From: Clostridium sp. AWRP
Lineage (GTDB): Bacteria > Bacillota > Clostridia > Clostridiales > Clostridiaceae
Length of the DNA: 64,000 nt
Direction: 5' to 3'
Assembly: GCF_004006395.2 (NCBI RefSeq)
Contig: NZ_CP029758.2
Span: 3,906,001-3,970,000, forward strand
The notes beneath the pieces are model-generated. The model was not told the DNA's origin and made no database searches. It saw only the letters and a list, made by a program, of their open reading frames with translations. Position 1 is the first letter of the stretch; each line of letters starts with the position of its first letter. Made by a program: the position numbers and the translations under genes. This document shows, piece by piece, positions 32,359 to 41,723 of this stretch.

Positions 32359-34392
32359 TTATAATTTTACCCTATTTTCCATCCATTTTAAAAAATTGTC
32401 CCCTTTTGTTGTAATTTTGCTTCCGCTTCTTCCCAAGTTACATGTTATTAATGATAATTTGTTTAAAATACTCATTATTCTTCTTATTTCAGCTTCACTT
32501 AGTTTTATATTTTTTGTTTCCATAATCTTTTTTATGCTTTTTCTACCAATTCCTGATTTCAAAATTCCCTGTTCCTTAACAATTTTCAATATTAATACTG
32601 AATCTAAAATACAGTTTTTAGATTTCAAATACGTAATTTCCTTATCAAAGTCTATATTATAGTCAACCAAATAGTAAGGCAAGTCTCTAGCTTTTACTTC
32701 TTCATCATCAGTCATAATCTTTATATAGGAAGCAACATTTTGAATTTCCCTTATATTGCCCGGCCAAGAATAATTCATAAAAATTTCTATGACTTCATCA
32801 GATAATCTTATGGTCTTTTTTCTTCCCATAAAATATTTTATAAGAGAAATGATATCTTCTTTTCTTTCTCTTACAGGTGGTATATTTATAGGAAGTACAT
32901 TGATTCTATAAAATAAATCTTTTCTAAATTGTCCTTTTTCTATCATTTGAAGCAAATTTTTATTTGTAGCTGCAATAACTCTAATATCAACATTTATAAG
33001 TCCATCAGAACCTATCCTCATTACCTGTTTTTCCTGAAGCACTCTAAGCAATCTGGCTTGCAGTGTTAAGGGCATATCACCTATTTCATCCAGAAATATA
33101 GTTCCCATATTAGCTTGTTCAAATAATCCTGCCTTTCCTTCTTTACGTGCGCCTGTGAACGCCCCGCTTTCATATCCAAACAATTCACTTTCTAGCAAGC
33201 TTTCAGGAACTGCGGCACAATTTATTGCAACAAAAGGTCTGTTTTTTCTCAAAGATGCATTATGTATTGATTGGGCAAAAAGTTCCTTGCCAGTACCACT
33301 CTCACCTGTTATTAAAACTGTCAAATCTGATTTTGCAACCTTATTTCCTAGTTTTATGCATTCTTTTATGCTGTTTGAATTTGTTTTTATGGAATTAAAA
33401 TCATACCTTGCTATAAGTCCTTTATTGGTATATTTTAATGTTAGTTTTTTTGCAAGCTGCTCTAAATATGTAACTTCACTTATACTAATATAGCATCCTT
33501 TTTTTTGTCCATAGTAGTTAACAATTTCTTTATTAACTACTATAAACTTATCCCTATATTCTATAAGTTCGTCCTTAACACTATTTTTCCCAAGCAAGCA
33601 TACCAAATTTTTATCCAATACATTTTTTATATTTTTACATTTTATATTTTCTCTTATATTGAATAACTTTTCAAAAGCATTATTGTAAAATGATATCCTC
33701 CCATCTAAATCTGTAAAAATTATTCCTTCTTTGGACATATTAAGTACTGCATTCAAATCTTCATTTTTAATGTAAAGCTCTTTATATTTATCCTTGATAC
33801 CAATATCTAAATTTACAATTTTTTCCGAATATTTAAATAGCCTGGTATCAATTACTCTGCTTTTAAACATTAATTTATTAGAAATATTAATAAAAGTAGA
33901 TATATCAATACACCGATTTCCTATGTCTATAACTTTTTCAATATATTTTGGCACTCTGGAAACTTCACCAGGAGTTATTGCAAATTTTATGTTTTCATAA
34001 TTTTGATTTTCGTCATAAGGTATAAGGGTAATATTATTTACACCTATCCTATATAATAGAGATATGGTTTCTAATGTAGCTGATTTCGCATTATTTACCA
34101 CAAGAGCTTTAGTACCTTGGGGAATATTAAATATTTTATAAACTTCATTTTCTTTTATCGTTCTCTCAATAACTATTATATTTTTTTTATTTTTTACATA
34201 TCTCTCTATTTCAATTGCTATTCCATGATTCATTATCAATATCACATCATCATCTATCTTATCTGTACTTTTAAGCTCATTCAAATAATAATTATTTATT
34301 ACAACAAAACCCTTATATATATTTTCTACACTGCTTTTCAAAAATTCAGCCACTAAAGAATTGCTATTTGTAACAATTCCAATAGATTTCAA
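32359..34392 (-). CDS. Sigma-54-dependent transcriptional activator with PAS domain
   Basis: About 677 aa. The N-terminal 200 residues (NSNSLVAEFLKSSVENIYKG onward) look like the PrpR/propionate-type sensory domain. A PAS domain follows from about 213 (MSKEGIIFTDLDGRISFYNN). The AAA+ domain has Walker A GESGTGKE (363-370), GAFTGA for sigma-54 contact (410-415), GTIFLDEIGDM (Walker B) and ATNKNL. The C-terminus is longer than a Fis helix-turn-helix, with SEAEIRRIMSILNKL and a final winged-helix-like SKITTKGDNFLKWM. The start is TTG at 34392 behind GGGGGTG; the frame is open to 34431. Its likely target is the adjacent permease operon. Confidence 0.93.
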   Translation of the reverse strand: MKSIGIVTNSNSLVAEFLKSSVENIYKGFVVINNYYLNELKSTDKIDDDVILIMNHGIAIEIERYVKNKKNIIVIERTIKENEVYKIFNIPQGTKALVVNNAKSATLETISLLYRIGVNNITLIPYDENQNYENIKFAITPGEVSRVPKYIEKVIDIGNRCIDISTFINISNKLMFKSRVIDTRLFKYSEKIVNLDIGIKDKYKELYIKNEDLNAVLNMSKEGIIFTDLDGRISFYNNAFEKLFNIRENIKCKNIKNVLDKNLVCLLGKNSVKDELIEYRDKFIVVNKEIVNYYGQKKGCYISISEVTYLEQLAKKLTLKYTNKGLIARYDFNSIKTNSNSIKECIKLGNKVAKSDLTVLITGESGTGKELFAQSIHNASLRKNRPFVAINCAAVPESLLESELFGYESGAFTGARKEGKAGLFEQANMGTIFLDEIGDMPLTLQARLLRVLQEKQVMRIGSDGLINVDIRVIAATNKNLLQMIEKGQFRKDLFYRINVLPINIPPVRERKEDIISLIKYFMGRKKTIRLSDEVIEIFMNYSWPGNIREIQNVASYIKIMTDDEEVKARDLPYYLVDYNIDFDKEITYLKSKNCILDSVLILKIVKEQGILKSGIGRKSIKKIMETKNIKLSEAEIRRIMSILNKLSLITCNLGRSGSKITTKGDNFLKWMENRVKL

Positions 34393-34442
34393 TATATTCA
34401 CCCCCAAGCTGTCGCCCCAAGTTGGGCACACCTAAAAAAATA

Positions 34443-34466
34443 AGACAATCTACCAAAAGATTGTCT
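34443..34466 (-). terminator. Terminator after small membrane protein
   Basis: Perfect 9-bp stem AGACAATCT / AGATTGTCT, followed on the minus strand by TATTTTTTT. Ends the 34475-34744 gene. Confidence 0.85.
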
Positions 34467-34474
34467 CTATAGCC

Positions 34475-34744
34475 TTAATAAACTTTCATATACATAAAAA
34501 ACATAGTTGCGCAAGCTATCACTACGCATGTTATAGGGTATACTATATTTCTAAAGTTAGCTCTAGAAATTATCATATTTATAGCCCAAGCTACCATAGT
34601 AACAAATATGCTCCACTGCAGTGTGCAATAACCATTAAAGTACTTTACATATGTAAAATGATATGTAGTAAGGAGCGTTAATATCAATGCCAAGATAGTA
34701 AAAATAACCCCTATCCACCCTAATAAATTTATTGTCCTTTTCAT
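34475..34744 (-). CDS. Small membrane protein with three spans (89 aa)
   Basis: Three hydrophobic helices (residues 6-28, 43-62, 67-87), with Arg/Lys at MKRT and SRANFRN suggesting cytoplasmic loops. No family recognised. GGAGGATAAAA precedes the ATG; a strong terminator follows, so it is a single-gene transcript. No link to its neighbours can be shown. Confidence 0.75.
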   Translation of the reverse strand: MKRTINLLGWIGVIFTILALILTLLTTYHFTYVKYFNGYCTLQWSIFVTMVAWAINMIISRANFRNIVYPITCVVIACATMFFMYMKVY

Positions 34745-35013
34745 TTTTATCCTCCACTATAGTGATCCCAAGCAAAATTTAGTAACATATTGAAGAAAAT
34801 AAGCTACCTCTACCTAAAACCTCTATACTATACAAATAGTTTAACTTTCATATAAAATTAAACTATTCTTATCATAATCCTTTTTTACCTCTTTGTAAAT
34901 ATTTATAGCCTGCTTTCAAATTCATTTTTATCTATTATTCTAATTGAAAATTTTAATAATTCTTCTATGCTCCTTATTATATTTCCCTGTTTAAAAATTT
35001 CTATTATTTCTTT

Positions 35014-37008
35014 TTATTTAAACATTTGTAATAACTCCACTTCAGATATTACCTTAACACCTAATTCCTGTGCCTTAGTTACTTTGCTTCCAGGATCTTC
35101 CCCTGCAAGTACATATGTAGTTTTCTTAGATACCGAACCTGATACCTTGCCGCCGTGCTTCTCTATAAGCTCCTTTGCTTCAATTCTTCCCATTGATGGA
35201 AGTGTTCCTGTAATAACAAACTTGCTGCCTTCAAGTAAATTATCTGCTTCTTTATCTTCATTCATTACCATATTTACACCGCATTTAGCAAGTTCACTTA
35301 TAATTTTAAGGTTATCTTCATTTTTAAAATATTCAAATATTGCTGAGGCACTTATATCACCAATATCAGATACCTTCTTGATTTCATCAATATCTGCGTT
35401 AATTAGATTATCAATAGATTTAAAATATTTCATAAGTTCTTTAGCTGTTGACTTACCAACATTAGATATACCTAAACTTGCTAATAACCTCTGCGGATCA
35501 TTTTTCTTCGAATTTTCAATGGCATCAAGAAGTTTATCTGTGTTCTTTTCTTTTCCGATTATACCTTCTTCAACAAGCTTATCCCTATGTTTATTAAGAT
35601 AATAAATATCTGGTATATCAACTATATATCCTTTATCAACAAGCTGTTCAACATAAGCTGCACCAAATCCTTTAATATCCATACAGTCCCTGCTTACAAA
35701 ATTAATAATTCTTTTTACAAGCATAGATGGACAATTAATATTAGTGCACTTAATGTCAGCTGCACCTTCTTCTCTAGCAACTGGACTGCCACATACAGGA
35801 CACTTATCTGGAAACTGAAATTTAACTGTTCCTTCAGGACGTTTTTCGTGTATAACTTTTTTAATCTTAGGGATAATTTCTCCTGATTTATATACTACGA
35901 TAGTATCACCAACACCCACATCCAGTTCATCAATAAAATCTTGATTATGGAGAGTGGCTCTTGATACGCTTGTACCACACAGCCTTACTGGCTCAAACAT
36001 AGCAACAGGGGTAATCCTCCCAGTCCTTCCTACCGTAAGTTGAATATCAAGAAGCTTAGTTTCTTTTTCTTCAGGTGGATATTTATAAGCAATAGCCCAC
36101 TTTGGTACTTTAGAAGTACTGCCAAGCTCAGTTCTGTATGCTAAATTATTAATTTTAATAACCGCACCATCAATATCGTAATCTAAATCTCCACGGTTTT
36201 CACCAATTCTTTCAATGGCATCCCATATTTCACAAGTAGTTTTACATACTGTATAATTCTCAATAACTTTAATACCCTGTTTTTTTAGAAATTCATACCC
36301 TTGGGTATGAGTTTTAAACTCCATCCCCCGAACATCCTGAACATTAAAAATAAAAAGAGATAAATTTCTTTCTTTTGTAACTTTACTGTCCAACTGTCTA
36401 AGAGTCCCTGCTGCACAGTTTCTAGGATTAGCAAATACCTTTTTACCCAAGAGTTCCTGATGTTCATTAACTTTCTCAAAAGCCTCTTTAGTCATATAAA
36501 CTTCTCCTCGAATCTCCAGGTACGGAATCTTATCTTTAAGTGACTTTACTACATCATTTATCACTTTAGCATTTACTGTAACATCCTCACCATAGACAAT
36601 ACCATCACCTCTAGTAATAGCAGTTATAAGCTTCCCATCTTCATAGCGTAAAGCCATTGATAAACCATCAATTTTTGTTTCTACTACAAATTCTACATCA
36701 GGAAATTGAGCTTTAACATCATTAACAAATTGTTCAACATCCTCTTTGTTAAAAACATCCCTAAGGCTTAACATAGGTACCCTATGTCTAACAAGTACAC
36801 CTGCTTCACGTTTAGCATTACCTCCTACATGCTGAGTAGGAGAATCCGGAGTGATAATCTCCGGATGTTCTTTTTCTATATTCTTCAGTTCCTGCATTAA
36901 CATATCATATTCATAATCAGATACTTCAGGATTATCCTGATTGTAATACCTATCATTATGATAAGCAATTATTTTCTTTAATTCATTATACCTATCTTCA
37001 TATATCAA
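35014..37008 (-). CDS. ligA: NAD-dependent DNA ligase
   Basis: 664 aa, standard for LigA, which seals nicks in replication and repair. Domains in order: Ia (YYNQDNPEVSDYEYDML), adenylation with the AMP-lysine motif VETKIDGLSMALRY, OB fold (LTVGRTGRITPVA), a four-Cys zinc finger (CPVCGSPVAR...CTNINCPS), helix-hairpin-helix (LLASLGISNVGKSTA) and C-terminal BRCT (residues about 590-664; GSKFVITGTLPSMGR). The start is TTG with GGAGG 9 nt upstream. It lies 32 bp downstream of pcrA; the pcrA-ligA pair is a common Firmicute operon. Confidence 0.98.
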   Translation of the reverse strand: MIYEDRYNELKKIIAYHNDRYYNQDNPEVSDYEYDMLMQELKNIEKEHPEIITPDSPTQHVGGNAKREAGVLVRHRVPMLSLRDVFNKEDVEQFVNDVKAQFPDVEFVVETKIDGLSMALRYEDGKLITAITRGDGIVYGEDVTVNAKVINDVVKSLKDKIPYLEIRGEVYMTKEAFEKVNEHQELLGKKVFANPRNCAAGTLRQLDSKVTKERNLSLFIFNVQDVRGMEFKTHTQGYEFLKKQGIKVIENYTVCKTTCEIWDAIERIGENRGDLDYDIDGAVIKINNLAYRTELGSTSKVPKWAIAYKYPPEEKETKLLDIQLTVGRTGRITPVAMFEPVRLCGTSVSRATLHNQDFIDELDVGVGDTIVVYKSGEIIPKIKKVIHEKRPEGTVKFQFPDKCPVCGSPVAREEGAADIKCTNINCPSMLVKRIINFVSRDCMDIKGFGAAYVEQLVDKGYIVDIPDIYYLNKHRDKLVEEGIIGKEKNTDKLLDAIENSKKNDPQRLLASLGISNVGKSTAKELMKYFKSIDNLINADIDEIKKVSDIGDISASAIFEYFKNEDNLKIISELAKCGVNMVMNEDKEADNLLEGSKFVITGTLPSMGRIEAKELIEKHGGKVSGSVSKKTTYVLAGEDPGSKVTKAQELGVKVISEVELLQMFK

Positions 37009-37040
37009 CGTTAAAATCCTCCATAAACAATCAATGAATC

Positions 37041-39281
37041 TTATACAGCTTCCAGCGGTGCTACTCCGTACATTAAATTTTTTATTCCCATCTTATCAAA
37101 AACTATAGTAAGTTTTATATCACTACCACTTTTAGATATACTTACAATAGTCCCTAATCCAAACTTCCCATGTTTAACTTTTGTTCCTTCTTTTATATTC
37201 TCTAATTTTAAATAATTACCCTTTGGAACACTTTCTACAGAAGGAGATACTGGATTTTCTATCAAATTATTTTGGTGAACCTTTTTACCCCAGGAAAAAG
37301 TATTTTTATTTAATTGCTTATTTATAGAACTAGTAAAATCGGATTTTTTTAAGCTGTCATACTCTATAAGGTCATGAGATATCTCACTTATAAAACTAGA
37401 CTGCTGGTAAGATACCATTCTTCCAAATACCCTCCTGGTTTCCGCAGAAGTCATATAAAGTTTTTCCTTAGCTCTTGTTATTCCAACATAACAAAGCCTT
37501 CTAGACTCTTCCATTTCCTTAAACTCATTTAAAGACTGGGTTCCCGGAAATATTCCATTTTCCATTCCCGCCATAAATACTACAGGGAACTCCAACCCTT
37601 TAGCACTATGTACTGTCATAAGTACAACTGAGTCAGCATCTTGATCAAAATTATCTACATCTGAAACCAAAGTCACCTTCTCCAAAAATGCAGAAAGAGA
37701 CGAATCTTCTGAAGAAGTTTCAAACTCTGCAGCAGCAGATACAAGTTCTTGTAGATTTTCTACCCTGCTTATACTATCTGCCTCCTTTGAATCTTTGAGT
37801 TCCTCTAAATATCCAGTAGTATCTAATATCTCCTTTATAAGGCTGGACACAGTAATCTTGTCCCTGCTTCTTATAAAACTATTTATAAGACTCACAAATT
37901 TATTTATACAATTAATATTTCTCTTTGTTAAATTTAAAACCTCGTCTATAGATAAAAGTACATTATACATGGATTCATTCATAGAATTAGCAAAATCCTG
38001 TATTTTCTGTACTGTAGAATCCCCTATACTTCTCTTTGGCACATTTATTATCCTTCTTAAACTAACATCATCCAAAGGATTATTTATAAATTTTAAATAA
38101 GCCATAATATCCTTTATTTCTTTTCTGTCGTAGAACTTTAAGCCTCCAATAATTCTATAGGGAATGTTTGATTTCATAAATACATCTTCAAATATACGGG
38201 ATTGGGCATTAGTTCTATAAAGTATTGCAAAGTCCTTGTAATGTTTGCCTTCATCCTTTTTCAATATTTCTTTGATCTTAGATGCAATATATCTGCCTTC
38301 ATCTATATCTGAATAAGCCCTATACAATTTTATTTTGTCTCCATTTTCACTTTCAGTTCTCAGCATTTTTTCTTTTCTATTTGAATTATTACTTATAACA
38401 TCATTAGCTGCCTTCAATATATTACCCTTGGATCTATAATTTTGCTCTAACTTTATTACCTTTGCATTGGGATAATCTTTTTCAAAATCTAAAATATTTT
38501 TTATGTCCGCACCTCTCCAAGCATAAATACATTGATCATCATCTCCTACTACACATATATTTTTATGTTCCTTTGCAAGAAGCCTTACAAACTCGTATTG
38601 AGATCTATTGGTGTCTTGATACTCGTCTACCATTATGTACTTAAACTTTCTCTGATAAAATTCCAGTACATCTTCATTTTCCTTAAAAAGCTGTACAGTT
38701 TTATATATAAGATCATCAAAATCCAGTGCATTGTTGTCCTTGAGCTTTTTTTGATATAACAAATAAACATCTGCAATTCTATTCATTCTGAAGTTTCCTT
38801 CATTCTCCTTTTTAAATTGCTGTGGAGATATTAAATTATCTTTTTGTCCACTAATTTTATTTATTATCTCTCTGTCAGTTATATCTTTGTCACTTATATT
38901 TAACTCTTTCATACACTGTTTTATAAGCACTTTTTGATCATAACTATCATATATTGCAAAATTCTTATTATATCCTAATTTGTCTATTTCTCTTCTAAGT
39001 ATTCTTACACAGCTTGAATGAAATGTAGATACCCACATTCCATCTACTTCATCTCCTACTAACTCTTTTATCCTGTCTTTCATCTCTCCTGCAGCCTTAT
39101 TAGTAAAAGTTATAGCTAGTATTTTAGAAGGATATATATTTAGATCCTTAATCATATGCGCAATTCTATAAGTTAAAACTCTGGTCTTTCCAGAACCTGC
39201 CCCAGCTAAAATCAATAGAGGGCCATCTACATATACGGCTGCTTCATACTGTTCTTTATTCAAAAGACTTTTTAAATCCAT
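37041..39281 (-). CDS. pcrA: ATP-dependent DNA helicase PcrA/UvrD
   Basis: About 746 aa, a superfamily 1A 3'-5' helicase acting in repair and plasmid or phage replication. Motifs: Q motif LNKEQYEAA, Walker A LAGAGSGKTRVLTYRI, Ia ITFTNKAAGEMKDRI, Walker B DEYQDTNRSQYEF, motif III VVGDDDQCIYAWRGAD, motif IV LEQNYRS, motif V VVLMTVHSAKGLEFPVV, motif VI YVGITRAKEKL. A C-terminal Tudor-like RNA polymerase-binding tail (GTKVKHGKFGLGTIVSIS) is present. The start is ATG 39281, with AGGAG 8 nt upstream. Confidence 0.97.
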   Translation of the reverse strand: MDLKSLLNKEQYEAAVYVDGPLLILAGAGSGKTRVLTYRIAHMIKDLNIYPSKILAITFTNKAAGEMKDRIKELVGDEVDGMWVSTFHSSCVRILRREIDKLGYNKNFAIYDSYDQKVLIKQCMKELNISDKDITDREIINKISGQKDNLISPQQFKKENEGNFRMNRIADVYLLYQKKLKDNNALDFDDLIYKTVQLFKENEDVLEFYQRKFKYIMVDEYQDTNRSQYEFVRLLAKEHKNICVVGDDDQCIYAWRGADIKNILDFEKDYPNAKVIKLEQNYRSKGNILKAANDVISNNSNRKEKMLRTESENGDKIKLYRAYSDIDEGRYIASKIKEILKKDEGKHYKDFAILYRTNAQSRIFEDVFMKSNIPYRIIGGLKFYDRKEIKDIMAYLKFINNPLDDVSLRRIINVPKRSIGDSTVQKIQDFANSMNESMYNVLLSIDEVLNLTKRNINCINKFVSLINSFIRSRDKITVSSLIKEILDTTGYLEELKDSKEADSISRVENLQELVSAAAEFETSSEDSSLSAFLEKVTLVSDVDNFDQDADSVVLMTVHSAKGLEFPVVFMAGMENGIFPGTQSLNEFKEMEESRRLCYVGITRAKEKLYMTSAETRRVFGRMVSYQQSSFISEISHDLIEYDSLKKSDFTSSINKQLNKNTFSWGKKVHQNNLIENPVSPSVESVPKGNYLKLENIKEGTKVKHGKFGLGTIVSISKSGSDIKLTIVFDKMGIKNLMYGVAPLEAV

Positions 39282-39393
39282 AACATTCACTCCTGTTTGT
39301 TTATCTCCCCTAATTTAAATTAGATACAGAGATACTTCCTGTTTAATATTATAACATTCTACAATTAATTTAATCATGAAAAGCATAAAAAAT

Positions 39394-39415
39394 GTGCTGA
39401 TATTTTTATCAACAC
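39394..39415 (-). terminator. Hairpin terminator after the TrpR-like gene
   Basis: GTGCTGATA / TATCAACAC with one mismatch and a 4-nt loop, followed on the minus strand by ATTTTTTATG. It separates the 39447 gene from pcrA. Confidence 0.6.
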
Positions 39416-39446
39416 ACAAAAAATTTATTTGTACTGATTGAATATG

Positions 39447-39740
39447 TTATTTTAATCTTCCTAGGACTATCTTATAACCGTCACTTCCATAATTCAAACA
39501 CCTATTAACCCTACTTATGGTAGCAGTACTTGCCCCTGTTGCAGCTGCAATGTCCAAATATGTTTTTTTGTTTTTCAACATTCCAGCTACCTGAAGCCTC
39601 TGTTCTAATGCCTTTATTTCATTTATAGTACATATATCCTCAAAGAATCTATAACACTCTTCTTTTGTCTTTAAAGACAATACTGCCTCACATAAGTAAT
39701 CCATTTCTTTACTCTGTAATTTAGATTTATATTCTTCCAT
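39447..39740 (-). CDS. TrpR-related YerC/YecD-family regulator
   Basis: A 97-aa helical DNA-binding protein of the TrpR-like superfamily, with CTINEIKALEQRLQVAGML and the helix-turn-helix KKTYLDIAAATGASTATISRV. This is the YerC/YecD family, often found next to pcrA-ligA in Firmicutes (B. subtilis yerC near pcrA). Its ligand and targets are not established. AAGGAGTGTAGTTC precedes the ATG. Confidence 0.93.
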   Translation of the reverse strand: MEEYKSKLQSKEMDYLCEAVLSLKTKEECYRFFEDICTINEIKALEQRLQVAGMLKNKKTYLDIAAATGASTATISRVNRCLNYGSDGYKIVLGRLK

Positions 39741-39846
39741 GAACTACACTCCTTATTCATGTACATTTAATGTTAATATCACCCCTTTAATTTTATCACG
39801 TATTAAAACATTAATCTATAAAATTGTAGATAATTAAATTCAAAAA

Positions 39847-39882
39847 AGCAAAACAGCCCATTGGGGCATGGACTGTTTTGCT
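39847..39882 (-). terminator. Strong terminator downstream of rsuA-like gene
   Basis: 10-bp stem AGCAAAACAG / CTGTTTTGCT with a long loop, followed on the minus strand by TTTTTTGAA. It lies 150 bp past the stop of the pseudouridine synthase; nothing else is seen in 39741-40031. Confidence 0.8.
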
Positions 39883-40031
39883 CATAAATAAAAAGGGGGC
39901 TATTCATTCCTTTTATTTATCCTTGCAACTTAATTATAGTAAAACTTGAATAAAATATCAAGTAAAATCTCATACATTTATGCAAATATAATTGTAAATT
40001 TAATATAATTATGATTGAATTTAATTCATAT

Positions 40032-40748
40032 TCAAATTCTTTTTATACTTTCAATCTCATTTTTAGATAATTCCCTATATTGTCCCAAATTTAGATCTTT
40101 ATCCAACTCCATAGGTCCAAATTTTATTCTCTTTAAATAAACTACATTTTTTCCTAATGCATTAAACATTCTTTTAACTTGATGAAATTTTCCCTCCTGT
40201 ATAGTAACCTCTACCTTAGCACCATCTTCATTCGATTCTATAATATGTAGTTTACCAGGTAAACATTTATATCCGTCTTTTAGTTGTATTCCCTTTTTAA
40301 ACCTATTTACATCTCTTTCATCCAAATATTTATCTATTTCAGCATAGTAAACTTTGTCTACATGATTTTTAGGTGATATCATCCTGTGATTTAGCTCACC
40401 ATCATTTGTAATAAGCAAAAGTCCTTCCGTGTCTTTATCTAGCCTTCCTACTGGAAATGGTTTAAACGCCTGATACTCAGGCTCTAGAATATCTATAACT
40501 GTTTCATCATAGTTGTCAAAAGTTGCCGACACTACTCCTTGAGGCTTATTCATTAATAAATATATATTTTTTTTGTACTCTACAACATTACCTCCAACTT
40601 CTATTGTACTTTTATCAGGATCTATTTTCATGGAACTATCTTTTATAACAGTACCATCTATTTTTACTTCTCCATTTTTTACTACAGCTTTTATCTCTTT
40701 TCTGGTTCCAAAACCTAAATTTGATAAAATCTTGTCTATTCTATCCAT
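40032..40748 (-). CDS. RsuA/RluB-type ribosomal RNA pseudouridine synthase
   Basis: About 238 aa. An N-terminal S4 RNA-binding domain (MDRIDKILSNLGFGTRKEIK ... VKNGEVKIDG) is followed by the synthase core with the catalytic Asp in GRLDKDTEGLLLITNDG, and KFHQVKRMFNALG near the end. It isomerises a uridine in 16S or 23S rRNA. Length and VFKPFPVGRLD-type core (QAFKPFPVGRLD) place it nearer RsuA. The start is ATG 40748 with AGGAGG 7 nt upstream; the frame is open to 40766. Confidence 0.94.
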   Translation of the reverse strand: MDRIDKILSNLGFGTRKEIKAVVKNGEVKIDGTVIKDSSMKIDPDKSTIEVGGNVVEYKKNIYLLMNKPQGVVSATFDNYDETVIDILEPEYQAFKPFPVGRLDKDTEGLLLITNDGELNHRMISPKNHVDKVYYAEIDKYLDERDVNRFKKGIQLKDGYKCLPGKLHIIESNEDGAKVEVTIQEGKFHQVKRMFNALGKNVVYLKRIKFGPMELDKDLNLGQYRELSKNEIESIKRI

Positions 40749-40878
40749 ATTTTCGCCTCCTCTCATATATTATACCTTTTTCTGCATTTATATAAAATAT
40801 ACTATTATAATTAAGAATTCTTAACTCAAAATTCAGATAATTAACTTGATTTATTCATAAGTAGAGTTCCTGGCATCA

Positions 40879-40929
40879 CACAAAAATACAGGATATTAAT
40901 ATACTCTACTAATATCCTGTATTTTGTGT
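40879..40929 (-). terminator. Long-stem terminator after lytic transglycosylase
   Basis: About 19 bp of near-perfect stem (AAATACAGGATATTA / TAATATCCTGTATTT core), with T-runs on both sides, so it may work in both directions. It lies between the pseudouridine synthase and transglycosylase genes. Confidence 0.85.
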
Positions 40930-40979
40930 AATTAAATATTTATTATCATGTCATTTAAAGCTAATTATAAAAAATTGTA

Positions 40980-41654
40980 CTATTTTCCGTAATATTTCAT
41001 AACTTTTTGTACATAATCTCTCGTTTCATAAGGCAATCTTGAAATACCTGAAGTACCACTAACACCCCTAGATTGCAAGGTTCCGGGACCCGCATTATAT
41101 GCAGCTAATGCAAGTTCTTTATTATTTCCATACATATTAAGCATTTCTTTTAAGTATCTGGTACCTCCATCTACATTCTGATCTATATTATATGAATTCG
41201 TAACTCCAAGTTCTCTAGCAGTACCTGGCATAAGCTGCATAAGTCCTTCAGCTCCTGCACCGGATGTAGAATTTGGATTAAAATTAGATTCTTGTTTTAT
41301 AACTGCCTTTATCAAATCAGCATCCACCCCATATTTTCTTGAAGCATTTGCAATTGCCTGATCAATACTTGCAGATCCACTCTGTATGTCACTTTTTACA
41401 CTATTATAAACAGTATTTAACCTTTGGCCTGCCCCATATCCTAGTTTACTAAGATCTTCTTGTCCCAAGTTTAATTTAGACAAGTCAATATTTCCACTGC
41501 TGTCTGATAATGCTTTAGTTAAGCTTTCCATTACAAGTTGAAAGGAATCAGAATCTCCAAAGGCTTGTTTAAATATTTGAGTCATCATCTCATATTGCAA
41601 TACTTTTTGAAGATTTGTATTTTGATTCTCATTACTTACGTTATTTACACTCAT
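40980..41654 (-). CDS. SLT-type lytic transglycosylase
   Basis: 224 aa. The C-terminal domain (residues about 105-224) is a goose-lysozyme-like SLT fold with the catalytic Glu in LIKAVIKQESNFNPNSTSGA, followed by GLMQLMPGTARELGV and the AYNAGPG motif. It cleaves peptidoglycan glycan strands to 1,6-anhydro ends. There is no signal peptide; the N-terminal 100 residues are polar and Gln/Ser-rich, as in clostridial flagellar or cell-wall transglycosylases exported by other routes. GGGTGAAAAA precedes the ATG. The large repeat protein lies upstream in the same direction. Confidence 0.92.
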   Translation of the reverse strand: MSVNNVSNENQNTNLQKVLQYEMMTQIFKQAFGDSDSFQLVMESLTKALSDSSGNIDLSKLNLGQEDLSKLGYGAGQRLNTVYNSVKSDIQSGSASIDQAIANASRKYGVDADLIKAVIKQESNFNPNSTSGAGAEGLMQLMPGTARELGVTNSYNIDQNVDGGTRYLKEMLNMYGNNKELALAAYNAGPGTLQSRGVSGTSGISRLPYETRDYVQKVMKYYGK

Positions 41655-41723
41655 TTTTTCACCCGCTTAAAAACATAATCTATTTATTTTCATCGTGTTA
41701 ATATGTAATAACTTTATAGCTAT

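Noticed and set aside
34967..35602. 211-codon plus-strand frame opposite ligA
   Set aside because: Antisense shadow of the ligA C-terminus with Ser/Leu-rich, low-information sequence.
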